DNA of 64,000 nucleotides from Actinoplanes lutulentus. Its GTDB lineage: Bacteria; Actinomycetota; Actinomycetes; Mycobacteriales; Micromonosporaceae. The first letter of the stretch is position 1. Each line of letters opens with the position of its first letter. This document shows, in pieces, positions 50,712-59,396 of this stretch. The notes under the pieces are model-generated. The model made no database searches. It was not told the origin of the DNA and saw only the letters and a program-made list of their open reading frames with translations. Both the position numbers and the translations under genes were made by a program. The DNA is taken from NCBI RefSeq assembly GCF_003259845.1, contig NZ_QLMJ01000013.1:124001-188000 (forward strand), written 5' to 3'.

Positions 50712-50927
50712 ATGGCGGACGAGATCCGGGCCGAGATGGTGGCCAACGTGTGGAAAGTCGTGGCCGGCGTCGGCGACACCGTCGAGGACGGCGACACGCT
50801 GGTGATCCTGGAGTCCATGAAGATGGAGATCCCGGTGATCGCCGAGTCCGACGGGACGGTCTCCCGGCTCGCGGTGAACGAAGGCGACGTCGTCCAGGAG
50901 GGCGACCTGATCGCGGTGATCAACTGA
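50712..50927 (+). CDS. Biotinyl/lipoyl attachment domain protein
   Basis: This 71-residue single-domain carrier has the modification motif ESMKMEIPV (target Lys in MKM) and the surrounding GDTVEDGDTL and NEGDVVQEGDLIAVI repeats of the barrel-sandwich hybrid fold. It corresponds to Rv3221c in the sigH-pdtaS block. Which carboxylase or ligase uses it is unknown. Ribosome binding site AGAAGGG lies upstream. Confidence 0.92.
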   Translation: MADEIRAEMVANVWKVVAGVGDTVEDGDTLVILESMKMEIPVIAESDGTVSRLAVNEGDVVQEGDLIAVIN

Positions 50928-50931
50928 AGCT

Positions 50932-52482
50932 TCAGGCGCGGTCTCCGCGTCGTGGGGTGAAACGGCGCCAGACCGTCCGGCTCCGCTGACGGGGGATGGC
51001 CGGCACCCGGATCGTGGCCGAGGCCAGCTCCCGGGTGGGCCGGTCCAGGCCGGGCGCGGCCAGCGCCAGCTCGGCGACGGCCCGGGCAGCCGGGCCGGAC
51101 GCCATCTCGGTGAGCCGGCCGGTGACCACGGCGGCCACGTCGGCGCGCGCTTCCGGGTCCACCCAGGCGTACGTGACCAGTGCGAACAGCGCCGCCTGGG
51201 TCACCCGGTCCAGATCGCCGTCGAGCAGGCCGAGCAGCAGACGCCGGCGGCTGGACTCCAGCCACGGCTCCTCGCTGCCGTGGTGCAGCAGGCCGAGGCA
51301 GGCCCAGACCTCCAGCCCGGTGGGCTGGCGCGCCTCGGTGACCGACGGGTGGGCCAGCAGCGCGAGCAGCTCCCACGGCTCGACGAGGACCAGGCCGAGC
51401 GCCCGGTCGTACGCGGCCGGCGGATGGGCCCAGGTGGGTGACGCGACCCGGAGCAGCCGGCGCACCGCGTCCGCGGACGGCTCGGCGTTGACCGGTGCCC
51501 GCCCGGCGGGCAGGGGCGCCCCGGCCGGCATGCCGCCCAGCCACGGCGACTCCCGGCAGCACTCCTCCAGGTCGGTGTGCTCGTGCGCGTCGTCCGGATG
51601 GTCCCGGATGAAGTCGGCGAGCGCGACCAGGTGGCCCACGTCGCCGTCGGCCCGGTACCGCAGCCGGTGCGCGGTGTGCACGACACAGTCGAAGTCCGGG
51701 TCGCGTTCCAGCGCCAGCTCGGTCCAGCGCAGCGCCTCGTCGAGCCGGTCCAGGTCGGCGAGGGTGGCGGCGACGTCGGCGTACACCGACAGGTCGTCGG
51801 GGTCGTACGCGACAGCCCGGCGCAGCGCGGCGAGCGCCTCGGGCATCCGGCCGGCGCTGCGGTACGCGTACCCCAGCCAGATCTCCCCGAGTTTCGAAGG
51901 CTGCGCCCGGGCACCGCGGGCGGCCCAGTCGACGGCGAGGCTGACCTCGCCGAGCCGGCGTGCCAGCGCGGAACCGGCGCCGAGCAGCATCGCCTGCTCA
52001 CCGTGCGCGGCGACGGCGTGCCGGACGACAGTGAGATAGGGCTTGAGCGCGTCGACCGTCTCGGCCGGCGCGGGATCGCCGACGGCGGTGCAGAGCCGCA
52101 TGATCGTGCGGGCCAGCACGCCGGGGTCGACGCGTACGCCGAGCGCGGGCTCACCGACCCAGGGCACACCGGCCCAGTCGATCTCCGGGTGGCTGCCGCT
52201 CGCGGTGGCGAGCAGTGGCAGCCCGTCCTCCGGGCGGCCCGAGGCAGCGAGCAGATGTGCGCGGGCGACCGTGCGGCCGACCGATTCGTACGGCTCGGCG
52301 GCGAACAGGTCGAGCCCGCCGCCGGTGGTCGCGGCCAACCGGCTGAGCAGCTCGTGGATCTCGGGCAGGGTGGGTTCGTGGGCGAGCAGGCCCGCCAGAA
52401 GGCCTGCGGCGTCCGCGTTCTCGCCACGGTCGAGTGCGGCGCGGGCGCGCGCGATGTCGCGGTGGGACGAGGGGGATTCCAC
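50932..52482 (-). CDS. Tetratricopeptide-repeat protein
   Basis: This 516-residue soluble protein has TPR-like helical repeats: IWLGYAYRSAGRMPEALAALRRAVAYDPDDL, then VYADVAATLADLDRLDEALRWTELALERDPDF. The remaining part has leucine-rich helices of unknown fold. GTG 52482 is chosen over 52512 because TAGGGT is 8 nt upstream (leaderless). Probably scaffolding or protein binding; no partner is evident. It converges on the biotinyl/lipoyl gene with a 4-nt gap. Confidence 0.82.
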   Translation of the reverse strand: MESPSSHRDIARARAALDRGENADAAGLLAGLLAHEPTLPEIHELLSRLAATTGGGLDLFAAEPYESVGRTVARAHLLAASGRPEDGLPLLATASGSHPEIDWAGVPWVGEPALGVRVDPGVLARTIMRLCTAVGDPAPAETVDALKPYLTVVRHAVAAHGEQAMLLGAGSALARRLGEVSLAVDWAARGARAQPSKLGEIWLGYAYRSAGRMPEALAALRRAVAYDPDDLSVYADVAATLADLDRLDEALRWTELALERDPDFDCVVHTAHRLRYRADGDVGHLVALADFIRDHPDDAHEHTDLEECCRESPWLGGMPAGAPLPAGRAPVNAEPSADAVRRLLRVASPTWAHPPAAYDRALGLVLVEPWELLALLAHPSVTEARQPTGLEVWACLGLLHHGSEEPWLESSRRRLLLGLLDGDLDRVTQAALFALVTYAWVDPEARADVAAVVTGRLTEMASGPAARAVAELALAAPGLDRPTRELASATIRVPAIPRQRSRTVWRRFTPRRGDRA

Positions 52483-52526
52483 GAGGAAAGACCCTAGGGG
52501 ACCCGACGCCATATGTCAGTCCTCAT

Positions 52527-52580
52527 GTTTGCGCACTCGTGCGCGAAACCTTGACCTAGTAAGCTTTTTCTTGCAAGACT
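52527..52580 (+). promoter_or_regulatory. SIS-gene promoter with upstream inverted repeat
   Basis: GCGCAC-TC-GTGCGC (52531-52544) is a perfect inverted repeat, extended to GTTT/AAAC with one bulge (52527-52548). TTGACC follows at 52551-52556 and an AAGACT hexamer at 52575-52580. The site is a candidate operator for the SIS gene. Confidence 0.45.
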
Positions 52581-52621
52581 GCGCAGCGATCGCACAAGAA
52601 TTGGATGTCAGGGAGGAACAC

Positions 52622-53677
52622 GTGACACAGCGAGGGCACGGCATGTCGGCGGACATCGCGGAACAACCCGCCGGTTTCGCCCGGCTGCTGGACGACCGCA
52701 ACTCGGGTGCGATCGCGCAGGTGGCAGCCGAGATCGCTCGCCGGAAACCGCGCAACGTGGTGTTCGTGGCCCGGGGCACGTCCGACCACGCGGCGCTCTA
52801 CGGCGCCTATCTGTCCGAGATCCGCCTCGGCCTGCCGGTCGCGAGCGCCTCGCCCAGCGCGATCACGCTGTACGGCGCCAAGCCCGACTTCACCGGCTCC
52901 CTGGTGATCGGTGTCAGTCAGAGCGGCGGTTCCGCCGACCTCACCGGCGTCCTCGGCGTGGCCCGGGAGAACGGCGCGCTCACCCTCGCCGTCACCAACA
53001 ACCCCGAGTCACCGCTGGCCCGAGCCGCCGAGCTCTCCATCGACGTCGCTGCCGGTCACGAGCGCGCGGTCGCCGCCACCAAGACCTACACGGCCGAGCT
53101 GCTCGCCCTGCTGCTGCTCGTCGAGGGCGTGCGCGCCGGCGACGGACGGCTGCCCGCCGCAGAACGGGCCGCGATCGAGGAACTGCCCCGGCTCGCCGAG
53201 GCGGCTCTCGCCGACTCGTCGGCCGAGGACCTGGCTCAGCGTTACCGGTTCGCTTCCAGCTTGGTGACAACCGGACGTGGGTACGCGTACCCGACCGCCC
53301 GGGAAGCCGCGCTGAAACTCATGGAGACGTCCTACCTGCCGGCGCTGGCGTTCTCCGGCGCGGACCTGCTGCACGGCCCGCTCGCGATGGCCGACCCGGA
53401 CGTGCCGGTGCTCGCGGTGGTCGGCGACGGCCCCGGCGGCCGGGCGATGCGTGACGTGGTGACCCGTCTCGGCGAGCGCCGGGCCGACGTGGTGACGATC
53501 GGCGCGGCCGACGTGCCCGGCGCTTCGGCGCGGCTCGCCGTACCGGCCGTCGACGAGCGTTACAGCCCGCTGCTCGACATCCTTCCTCTTCAGAAGCTCG
53601 CGCTCGCACTGGCGCTGGCCCGCGGTGAGGACCCGGACGCGCCGCGCGGCCTGAAGAAGGTGACCACCACTCTCTAA
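52622..53677 (+). CDS. SIS-domain sugar-phosphate isomerase/deaminase family protein
   Basis: This 351-residue protein has two SIS domains as in GlmS/AgaS-type proteins: ARGTSDHAALYGAYLSEIRLGL, GVSQSGGSADL, TYTAELLALLLLVEGV in the first; TTGRGYAYPTAREAALKLMETSYL in the second. No glutaminase domain, so amidotransferase activity is excluded. Likely an aminosugar-phosphate isomerase or deaminase. GGGAGGAA precedes GTG 52622. It is followed 10 nt later by pdtaS. Confidence 0.88.
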   Translation: MTQRGHGMSADIAEQPAGFARLLDDRNSGAIAQVAAEIARRKPRNVVFVARGTSDHAALYGAYLSEIRLGLPVASASPSAITLYGAKPDFTGSLVIGVSQSGGSADLTGVLGVARENGALTLAVTNNPESPLARAAELSIDVAAGHERAVAATKTYTAELLALLLLVEGVRAGDGRLPAAERAAIEELPRLAEAALADSSAEDLAQRYRFASSLVTTGRGYAYPTAREAALKLMETSYLPALAFSGADLLHGPLAMADPDVPVLAVVGDGPGGRAMRDVVTRLGERRADVVTIGAADVPGASARLAVPAVDERYSPLLDILPLQKLALALALARGEDPDAPRGLKKVTTTL

Positions 53678-53687
53678 GCTTGGTCTC

Positions 53688-55238
53688 GTGTCCACCCTGC
53701 GTGACCTCGTCGAAGAGCACACCACCCTCAGCTCCGCCGACATCGACCACCTGCACCGCCTGGCCGGCGACTGGCAGCTTCTCTCCGATCTCTCCTTCGC
53801 GGACCTGCTTCTCTGGGTGCCGATAAAGGGTGAACCGAGGCAGCCGCGCGAGTTCCTCTGCGTCGCCCAGGTGCGTCCGGTGACCGCGCCGACGGCGTAC
53901 CAGGACGACCAGGTCGGCAAGATCGTCGGCGGCCCGGAGGTGGCGCACCTCGACGTGGCGATCACCCAGGAGCGGATCTGGCGGGAGGGCGACCCGGTCT
54001 GGTACGGCGACACCCCCGCCCGCCACGAGGCCATCCCGGTCCGGCTCCGGGACGCCACCGACCTGGAAGAGGGGTACAGCGAGGTGATCGCGGTGATCGG
54101 CCGCGACACCAACCTGAGCACGGCGCGCACACCGAGCCAGCTTGAGCTGAACTACCTCACCACCGCGGACGACCTGGCCCAGATGGTGTCGGACGGGACC
54201 TTCCCGCCGCCCCGGCACCCGGGCGAGACCACATCGGCGCCCCGCGTCGGCGACGGCATCATCCGGCTGGACTCGTCCGGCAAGGTCACCTACGCCAGCC
54301 CGAACGCGCAGTCCGCGTACCGGCGACTCGGCTTCAACTCCCACCTGGTCGGCGAGGAGCTGGCGAAACTCGCCATCCGGCTCTCCGCCGATCCGCTGGA
54401 GGGCAACGACGCGTCCGAGCGGATCCTCTCGTCGCTGCGCGGCGAGTTCGCGCCCCGGATGGAGGTGGAGGCGCGCGGCGCCACCGTGCTCACCCGGGCG
54501 CTGCCGCTGCTGCCGGCCGGCGTGCCGATCGGCGCGCTGGTGCTGGTCCGCGACGTCACCGAGATCCGCCGCCGGGAACGCGCCCTGATGACCAAGGACG
54601 CGACCATCCGGGAGATCCACCACCGGGTGAAGAACAACCTGCAGACCGTGGCGGCGCTGCTGCGCCTGCAGGCCCGGCGGGTCGCCGCGCCCGAGGCGCG
54701 GATGGCCCTGGAGGAGTCGGTACGCCGGGTCGCCTCGATCGCCCTGGTCCACGAGACGCTCTCGATGTCCAGCGACGAGGCGGTCGAGTTCGACGGCATC
54801 GTCGACCGGGTCGCCACGGCCGCCACCGAGGTGGCCGCCACCAGTTACCCGGTGCGGATGCGCCGGGAGGGCACGTTCGGGGTACTGCCGGCCGAGATCG
54901 CCACCTCGCTCGTGATGGTGCTCAACGAGCTGCTCATCAACGCGGTCGAGCACGGTTTCCCGGCGCCCGAGGACGACGAGGATCTGACCGCCCCGGCGCC
55001 GGAGATCGCCGGCGAGGTGGTCGTCTCCGCGCACCGCTTCCGCAAGCAGCTGCACGTCACGGTCGCCGACAACGGCCGGGGCCTGCCGGACAGCTTCAAG
55101 TTCGAGGGCAGCAAACGGCTCGGCCTTCAGATCGTCCGGGCACTCGCCACCGGTGAGCTGCGCGGCAGCATCGAACTGCGCAACCGTTCCGGCGGCGGCA
55201 CCGAGGCCGTGATGGTGGTCCCGCTGGCGAAACGCTGA
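53688..55238 (+). CDS. pdtaS: PdtaS-type sensor histidine kinase (HisKA_2)
   Basis: This 516-residue soluble kinase has an N-terminal GAF-like domain, a PAS-like middle (DGIIRLDSSGKVTYASPNAQSAYRRLG), a HisKA_2 block with REIHHRVKNNLQTVAALLRLQ (phosphorylated His about 311) and an HATPase domain (LNELLINAVEHGFP, DNGRGLPDSF). This matches PdtaS (Rv3220c), partner of the antiterminator PdtaR that is usually encoded elsewhere. GTG start with TAAGCT 7 nt upstream. Overlaps the convergent GT-C gene by 112 bp. Confidence 0.92.
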   Translation: MSTLRDLVEEHTTLSSADIDHLHRLAGDWQLLSDLSFADLLLWVPIKGEPRQPREFLCVAQVRPVTAPTAYQDDQVGKIVGGPEVAHLDVAITQERIWREGDPVWYGDTPARHEAIPVRLRDATDLEEGYSEVIAVIGRDTNLSTARTPSQLELNYLTTADDLAQMVSDGTFPPPRHPGETTSAPRVGDGIIRLDSSGKVTYASPNAQSAYRRLGFNSHLVGEELAKLAIRLSADPLEGNDASERILSSLRGEFAPRMEVEARGATVLTRALPLLPAGVPIGALVLVRDVTEIRRRERALMTKDATIREIHHRVKNNLQTVAALLRLQARRVAAPEARMALEESVRRVASIALVHETLSMSSDEAVEFDGIVDRVATAATEVAATSYPVRMRREGTFGVLPAEIATSLVMVLNELLINAVEHGFPAPEDDEDLTAPAPEIAGEVVVSAHRFRKQLHVTVADNGRGLPDSFKFEGSKRLGLQIVRALATGELRGSIELRNRSGGGTEAVMVVPLAKR

Positions 55239-56350
55239 TGTGCGCCGGGCTCCCGGATGGCTCGGTGCTGCGGCAGGGACAGCGCGACGATCGCGAGCAG
55301 CGCCAGCAGGGCCCGTAATTTCAGGCCACGCAGGGCTGCAGCGGCGCAGAGCGTGATCGGCACGAGAGCCGGGAGCGCGTACTGCGGCGCCCACACCGGC
55401 CCGCTCAGGAACGTCGCACCGATCAGCACGAGCGGCGGCACGGCGGCGAGCACGGCCAGCTCGCGGATCAGCGCGCGGTCCGGCCACCGCGCGGCCAGCG
55501 CCAGCCCGATCACCAGCAGCCCGGCCGCCGCCGAGCCGAGCAGAACCTCCGGCGCGCTTCGCGCCGCCTCCCAGGCCAGGTGCGGGCGCCAGGCCAGCAG
55601 CGCGGCATGCTGCCGCACACCCAGAGAGATCAACGGCGCCGGGGGTACGAGTGACAGCACGGTCACCGGGAACCACCAGAACAGTGCGGGCTGGCGACTG
55701 AGCACCCATCGCGAGAAGACCGTGTACGCGTGCCCGGCCAGGACCAGCAGCGCCGTGACGTGCAGCAGACCGGTGAGGGTGATCAGTAGCCCGTACCCGG
55801 TCCAGCGCCACCAGCGCGGCTGGTCGAGCGTCCGATAGAGCATGAGCGTCGCGGCGGTGGCGCAGAGGAAGGCGAGGGCATAGGGCCGTGCCTCCTGTGC
55901 CCACCGGCTGACCGCGGGCAGGACGGCGAGCATCAGCCCGGCGCAGAGCCCGATGCCGGGCGTGAGGATGCGCCGGCCCAGCTCACCCGCGAGCCCGGCG
56001 CCGAGGCCCATCGCGATCGCCGACGGCAGCCGCAGCATCGAGACGTCGTCGCCGGCCAGCTCGGCCCAGAAGTGCATGAGCAGGTAGTAGACGGCGTTCA
56101 CCGCGTCGGCCTCGCGGGCCGAGTCGAGGATCCGCTCCGGCGTGAGCCCGGTGAAGACCCGGGTGAGCTGCTCACCCGGACCGGCCACCGGCACGGCCAG
56201 GCCGATCAGGCCGGCCGCGGTGGCCAGCGTGGCCGGGATCAGAAAAGGACCCCACGCCCGGACGAGGGCGAGGGGTCGCCGGCGGGTCGTACGCCGAGGC
56301 GCCGCGAGTGGCCGGGTCGGGGAGTCGTCGAAGGCTGCCGGACTGAGCAT
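55127..56350 (-). CDS. GT-C fold membrane glycosyltransferase-like protein
   Basis: This 407-residue protein has about ten membrane helices, in the ArnT/PMT-like pattern: DAVNAVYYLLMHFWAELAG and VSMLRLPSAIAMGLGAGLAGELG, then WAQEARPYALAF. It would transfer a lipid-linked sugar at the outer membrane face. The first loop acidic residues are compatible with catalysis. GGGAG lies about 7 nt upstream of ATG 56350. The last 37 codons overlap the end of pdtaS on the opposite strand, so the C-terminal part is read from both strands. Confidence 0.8.
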   Translation of the reverse strand: MLSPAAFDDSPTRPLAAPRRTTRRRPLALVRAWGPFLIPATLATAAGLIGLAVPVAGPGEQLTRVFTGLTPERILDSAREADAVNAVYYLLMHFWAELAGDDVSMLRLPSAIAMGLGAGLAGELGRRILTPGIGLCAGLMLAVLPAVSRWAQEARPYALAFLCATAATLMLYRTLDQPRWWRWTGYGLLITLTGLLHVTALLVLAGHAYTVFSRWVLSRQPALFWWFPVTVLSLVPPAPLISLGVRQHAALLAWRPHLAWEAARSAPEVLLGSAAAGLLVIGLALAARWPDRALIRELAVLAAVPPLVLIGATFLSGPVWAPQYALPALVPITLCAAAALRGLKLRALLALLAIVALSLPQHRAIREPGAHQRFASGTTITASVPPPERLRSSMLPRSSPVASARTI

Positions 56351-56408
56351 GGGCGGCTCCCGGAGGGGTAGGCCTGAGGCCTTTGACGCCCGAGTCTGAC
56401 AACCTTCA

Positions 56409-56424
56409 GTAGTGTTGTCACTAC
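56409..56424. promoter_or_regulatory. Palindrome in the divergent GT-C/sulfite reductase region
   Basis: GTAGTGTTGTCACTAC is a perfect 6-bp inverted repeat around TTGT. An overlapping repeat GACAAC-N10-GTTGTC runs from 56398 to 56419. It lies between the GT-C gene start and the cysteine leader peptide, so it could control either. Confidence 0.45.
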
Positions 56425-56559
56425 ACCAAGTGGTCGATCTTTGGTGCCGGCGAGCTTAGGTGGCAACTGTTACAAGATGTTAGGGCTGTGTTACGCGGCA
56501 CACTCCCGGAATCTGGACCGTACTGGCTCAGATTCGCCCGGCGTGAGACGCTAGCCAAC

Positions 56560-56646
56560 ATGACCGCTGCTCTGGACTGCCGCCTCGTGGCCCGCCGCCA
56601 CGTGGACTACGGCCGTGTCCGCAGCGCGATGTGTCCGGCTTCCTGA
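56560..56646 (+). CDS. Cysteine-containing leader peptide of the sulfite reductase operon
   Basis: This 28-codon ORF has two Cys (C7 and C25) with RRHVDYGRVRSAMCPAS at the C-terminus. Actinobacterial leader peptides in front of sulfite reductase share the (R)RHVDLxR...C pattern, and mycobacterial counterparts control downstream genes by ribosome-mediated cysteine attenuation. No ribosome binding site is visible, so it is probably leaderless. It is 121 nt upstream of the sir start codon. Confidence 0.75.
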   Translation: MTAALDCRLVARRHVDYGRVRSAMCPAS

Positions 56647-56767
56647 CGCCGCCCGATTTTCATTTTCGGCCGCGCGACCGCCGGGCCCACTCCTGACATA
56701 GATGTCACGAGCCTCCTCAGGGCCGTGGGCGGCAATGCGCGCCCACGAAACCCGGAGGAACGCCGAC

Positions 56768-58462
56768 ATGGCGCCCAGCAACACCCCCGCTGCAGGTCCC
56801 ACCGCCCGCCCTCGTAAGGCGCGTGGCGAGGGACAGTGGGCGCTCGGACACCGCGAGCCGCTCAACCCGAACGAACGCAGCAAGAAAGACGACAACCCGC
56901 TCAATGTCCGTGCGCGTATCGAGAACATCTACGCCCACGGCGGCTTCTCCTCGATCGACCCGGCCGACCTGCGTGGCCGGTTCCGCTGGTGGGGTCTCTA
57001 CACCCAGCGCAAGGCCGGAATCGACGGCGGCCGCACCGCGGTGCTGGAGCCGGAAGAGCTTGAGGACGAGTACTTCATGCTCCGCGTCCGCATCGACGGC
57101 GGCGCCCTGAGCCTGCTGCAGCTGCGCACCATCGCCGGCATCGCGAGCGAGTTCGCCCGCGACAGCGCGGACATCACCGACCGGCAGAACATCCAGATGC
57201 ACTGGATCCGGGTCGAGGACATGCCGGAGATCTGGCGCCGGCTCGAAGCGGTCGGCCTGCAGACCACCGAGGCCTGCGGCGACTGCCCCCGGATCGTGCT
57301 GGGCAGCCCGGTCGCCGGTGTGTCGGTCGACGAGGTCATCGACGCGACGCCGGCGATCGACGAGATCGTCAAGCGGTACGTCGGCGACCCGCGGTACTCG
57401 AACCTGCCCCGCAAGTTCAAGTCCGTGATCTCCTGGCTGCCGGACGGGCCGTACCAGGCGAACGACATCTCCTTCGTCGGCGTCGAGCACCCGGAGCACG
57501 GCCCCGGCTTCGACCTCTGGGTCGGCGGCGGCCTCTCCACCAACCCGCGCCTGGCCGAGCGCCTTGGCGTCTGGGTGCCGCTGGCCGAGATCCCGGACGT
57601 CTGGGAAGGCGTCGTCGGGATCTTCCGCGATTACGGTTACCGCCGGCTGCGGCACCGCGCCCGCCTGAAGTTCCTGCTCGCCGACTGGGGCGTGGCGAAG
57701 TTCCGCGAGGTCCTGGAGAAGGAATACCTCGGCCGGACGCTGCTCGACGGCCCGTCGCCGGAGCTGCCGGAGAAGCCGATCGACCACATCGGCGTGCACA
57801 AGCAGAACGACGGCCGTAACTACGTCGGTGCCGCCCCGATCGTCGGGCGCACCTCCGGGACGCAGCTGGGCAAGCTCGCCGACCTGGTTGAGGAGTTCGG
57901 CTCGGATCGGGTGCGGCTCACCGCGTACCAAAAGGTCTTGGTCCTGGACATCGCGGACGACAAGGTGGAACCGTTCGTCAAGGGCCTGCGCGCGATCGGG
58001 CTGGAAGCCCGTCCTTCGGCCTTCCGCCGCGGCACGATGGCCTGCACCGGCATCGAGTACTGCAAGCTCGCGATCGTCGAGACCAAGGCGCGCGGCGAGG
58101 AGCTGGTGGCGCGGCTCGAGGAGCGGCTCAAGGACTTCGACGCCGACCTCTCGATCCACATCAACGGCTGCCCGAACGCCTGCGCGCGCACCCAGGTCGC
58201 CGACATCGGCCTCAAGGGCCAGCTCGTGATGAACGCGCGCGGCGAGCAGGTCGAAGGCTTCCAGATCCACCTCGGCGGCGCGCTCGGCATGGCCAAGGGC
58301 GAGACCGCCGGCTTCGGGCGCAAGGTGCGCGGCCTGAAGGCCACCGCCGAAGAGCTTCCCGAGTACGTGGAACGCGTCGCCCGGCACTACCTGGACGGCC
58401 GCACCGACGGCGAGACCTTCGCGAAGTGGGTCCTGCGGGCCGACGAGGAGCTCCTGAAATGA
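56768..58462 (+). CDS. sir: Assimilatory sulfite/nitrite reductase (siroheme, [4Fe-4S])
   Basis: This 564-residue ferredoxin-dependent reductase converts sulfite to sulfide (or nitrite to ammonia) in six electrons. The siroheme-[4Fe-4S] ligands are C426, C432 (TMACTGIEYC) and C468, C472 (NGCPNAC). ATG 56768 follows GGAGGAA; an upstream in-frame reading to 56702 has no ribosome binding site. The neighbour cysH and CbiX-like chelatase say sulfite reductase. First gene of the operon, then a zinc-ribbon peptide, cysH and the chelatase overlap one after another. Confidence 0.92.
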   Translation: MAPSNTPAAGPTARPRKARGEGQWALGHREPLNPNERSKKDDNPLNVRARIENIYAHGGFSSIDPADLRGRFRWWGLYTQRKAGIDGGRTAVLEPEELEDEYFMLRVRIDGGALSLLQLRTIAGIASEFARDSADITDRQNIQMHWIRVEDMPEIWRRLEAVGLQTTEACGDCPRIVLGSPVAGVSVDEVIDATPAIDEIVKRYVGDPRYSNLPRKFKSVISWLPDGPYQANDISFVGVEHPEHGPGFDLWVGGGLSTNPRLAERLGVWVPLAEIPDVWEGVVGIFRDYGYRRLRHRARLKFLLADWGVAKFREVLEKEYLGRTLLDGPSPELPEKPIDHIGVHKQNDGRNYVGAAPIVGRTSGTQLGKLADLVEEFGSDRVRLTAYQKVLVLDIADDKVEPFVKGLRAIGLEARPSAFRRGTMACTGIEYCKLAIVETKARGEELVARLEERLKDFDADLSIHINGCPNACARTQVADIGLKGQLVMNARGEQVEGFQIHLGGALGMAKGETAGFGRKVRGLKATAEELPEYVERVARHYLDGRTDGETFAKWVLRADEELLK

Positions 58463-58617
58463 GCGACGCCAGATCCGCTCCCCTGTACTGCCCCTACTGC
58501 GGTGAAGAGGACCTCCGTCCCAACGAGGCCTCGCACGGCGCCTGGGAGTGCCACTCCTGCGCGCGGGTTTTCTCGGTCAAGTTCATCGGGTTGTTGTCCA
58601 AGGGAGTAAATCGATGA
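58459..58617 (+). CDS. Small double-CxxC protein of the sulfur operon
   Basis: This 52-residue protein has CPYCGEED near the N-terminus and CHSCARVF near the middle, a four-cysteine knuckle. It overlaps the sir stop by ATGA and the cysH start by ATGA, so translation is coupled in both directions. The conserved location between sir and cysH in actinomycetes suggests a role in electron or sulfur handling for these enzymes. Function is not known. Confidence 0.85.
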   Translation: MSDARSAPLYCPYCGEEDLRPNEASHGAWECHSCARVFSVKFIGLLSKGVNR

Positions 58618-59396
58618 GTCTCCTGAACGCTTCGAGTTTGGGCCTGATCGACCTGGGCGGCTCGTCTTCTTCGTCTTCCTCGTCTTCTTTGCTGGAACCG
58701 GGCCGGCGCACCCCGGAGGAGCTCCGGGTGCTTGCTCTGGATGCCGCTCAGGCTCTTGAGGGCAGGCCGGCCGAGGAGATCGCCAAGTGGGCGACCGACA
58801 CCTTCGGCGCGCGGTTCTGCGTCACCAGCTCGATGGCCGACGCCGTCGTGGCGCACATCTTCTCCCGGGTCTCGCCCGGCGTCGACGTCGTCTTCCTCGA
58901 CACCGGCCTGCACTTCCCGGAGACCCTCAAGGTCCGCGACACGGTGATCCGCACGATGAACGTCAACGTCCGGTCCATCCGCCCCCGGATGACGGTCGGC
59001 CAGCAGGACGGCGAGTACGGCCCCCGCCTCTTCGCCCGCAGCCCCGACGAGTGCTGCTTCCTGCGCAAGGTGGAGCCGCTGGAGCGCGCGCTCAGCGACT
59101 ACGATTCCTGGGCCACCGGCCTGCGCCGCGACGAGTCGCCGACCCGCGCCAACACGCCGGTCGTCGCCTTCGACGCCAAGAAGGGCAAGGTCAAGGTCAA
59201 CCCGATCGCGGCCTGGACCCAGGCTGATGTGGACCGCTACATCAGCCGGTGGAACGTGCCGGTGAACGAGCTGTTCAAGAAGGGCTACGGCTCGGTGGGC
59301 TGCTGGCCGTGCACCCGGCGTACGAAGGCCGGCGAGGACCCGCGGGCCGGGCGCTGGGCGATGTTCGAGAAGACCGAATGCGGCCTGCACGTGTGA
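58614..59396 (+). CDS. cysH: Adenylyl-sulfate (APS) reductase, CysH family
   Basis: This 260-residue enzyme reduces activated sulfate to sulfite. The two cysteine pairs CC (SPDECCFLRK) and CWPC bind [4Fe-4S], which marks APS rather than PAPS reductases. The catalytic Cys is in the C-terminal ECGLHV. The N-terminus holds nine consecutive Ser codons (58662-58688) after GG. ATG overlaps the preceding stop. Confidence 0.92.
   Translation: MSLLNASSLGLIDLGGSSSSSSSSSLLEPGRRTPEELRVLALDAAQALEGRPAEEIAKWATDTFGARFCVTSSMADAVVAHIFSRVSPGVDVVFLDTGLHFPETLKVRDTVIRTMNVNVRSIRPRMTVGQQDGEYGPRLFARSPDECCFLRKVEPLERALSDYDSWATGLRRDESPTRANTPVVAFDAKKGKVKVNPIAAWTQADVDRYISRWNVPVNELFKKGYGSVGCWPCTRRTKAGEDPRAGRWAMFEKTECGLHV

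Noticed and set aside
58614-58700. Phase-variable switch in cysH from the Ser tract
   Set aside because: The tract is made of triplet units, so length changes keep the frame and cannot turn the gene off.
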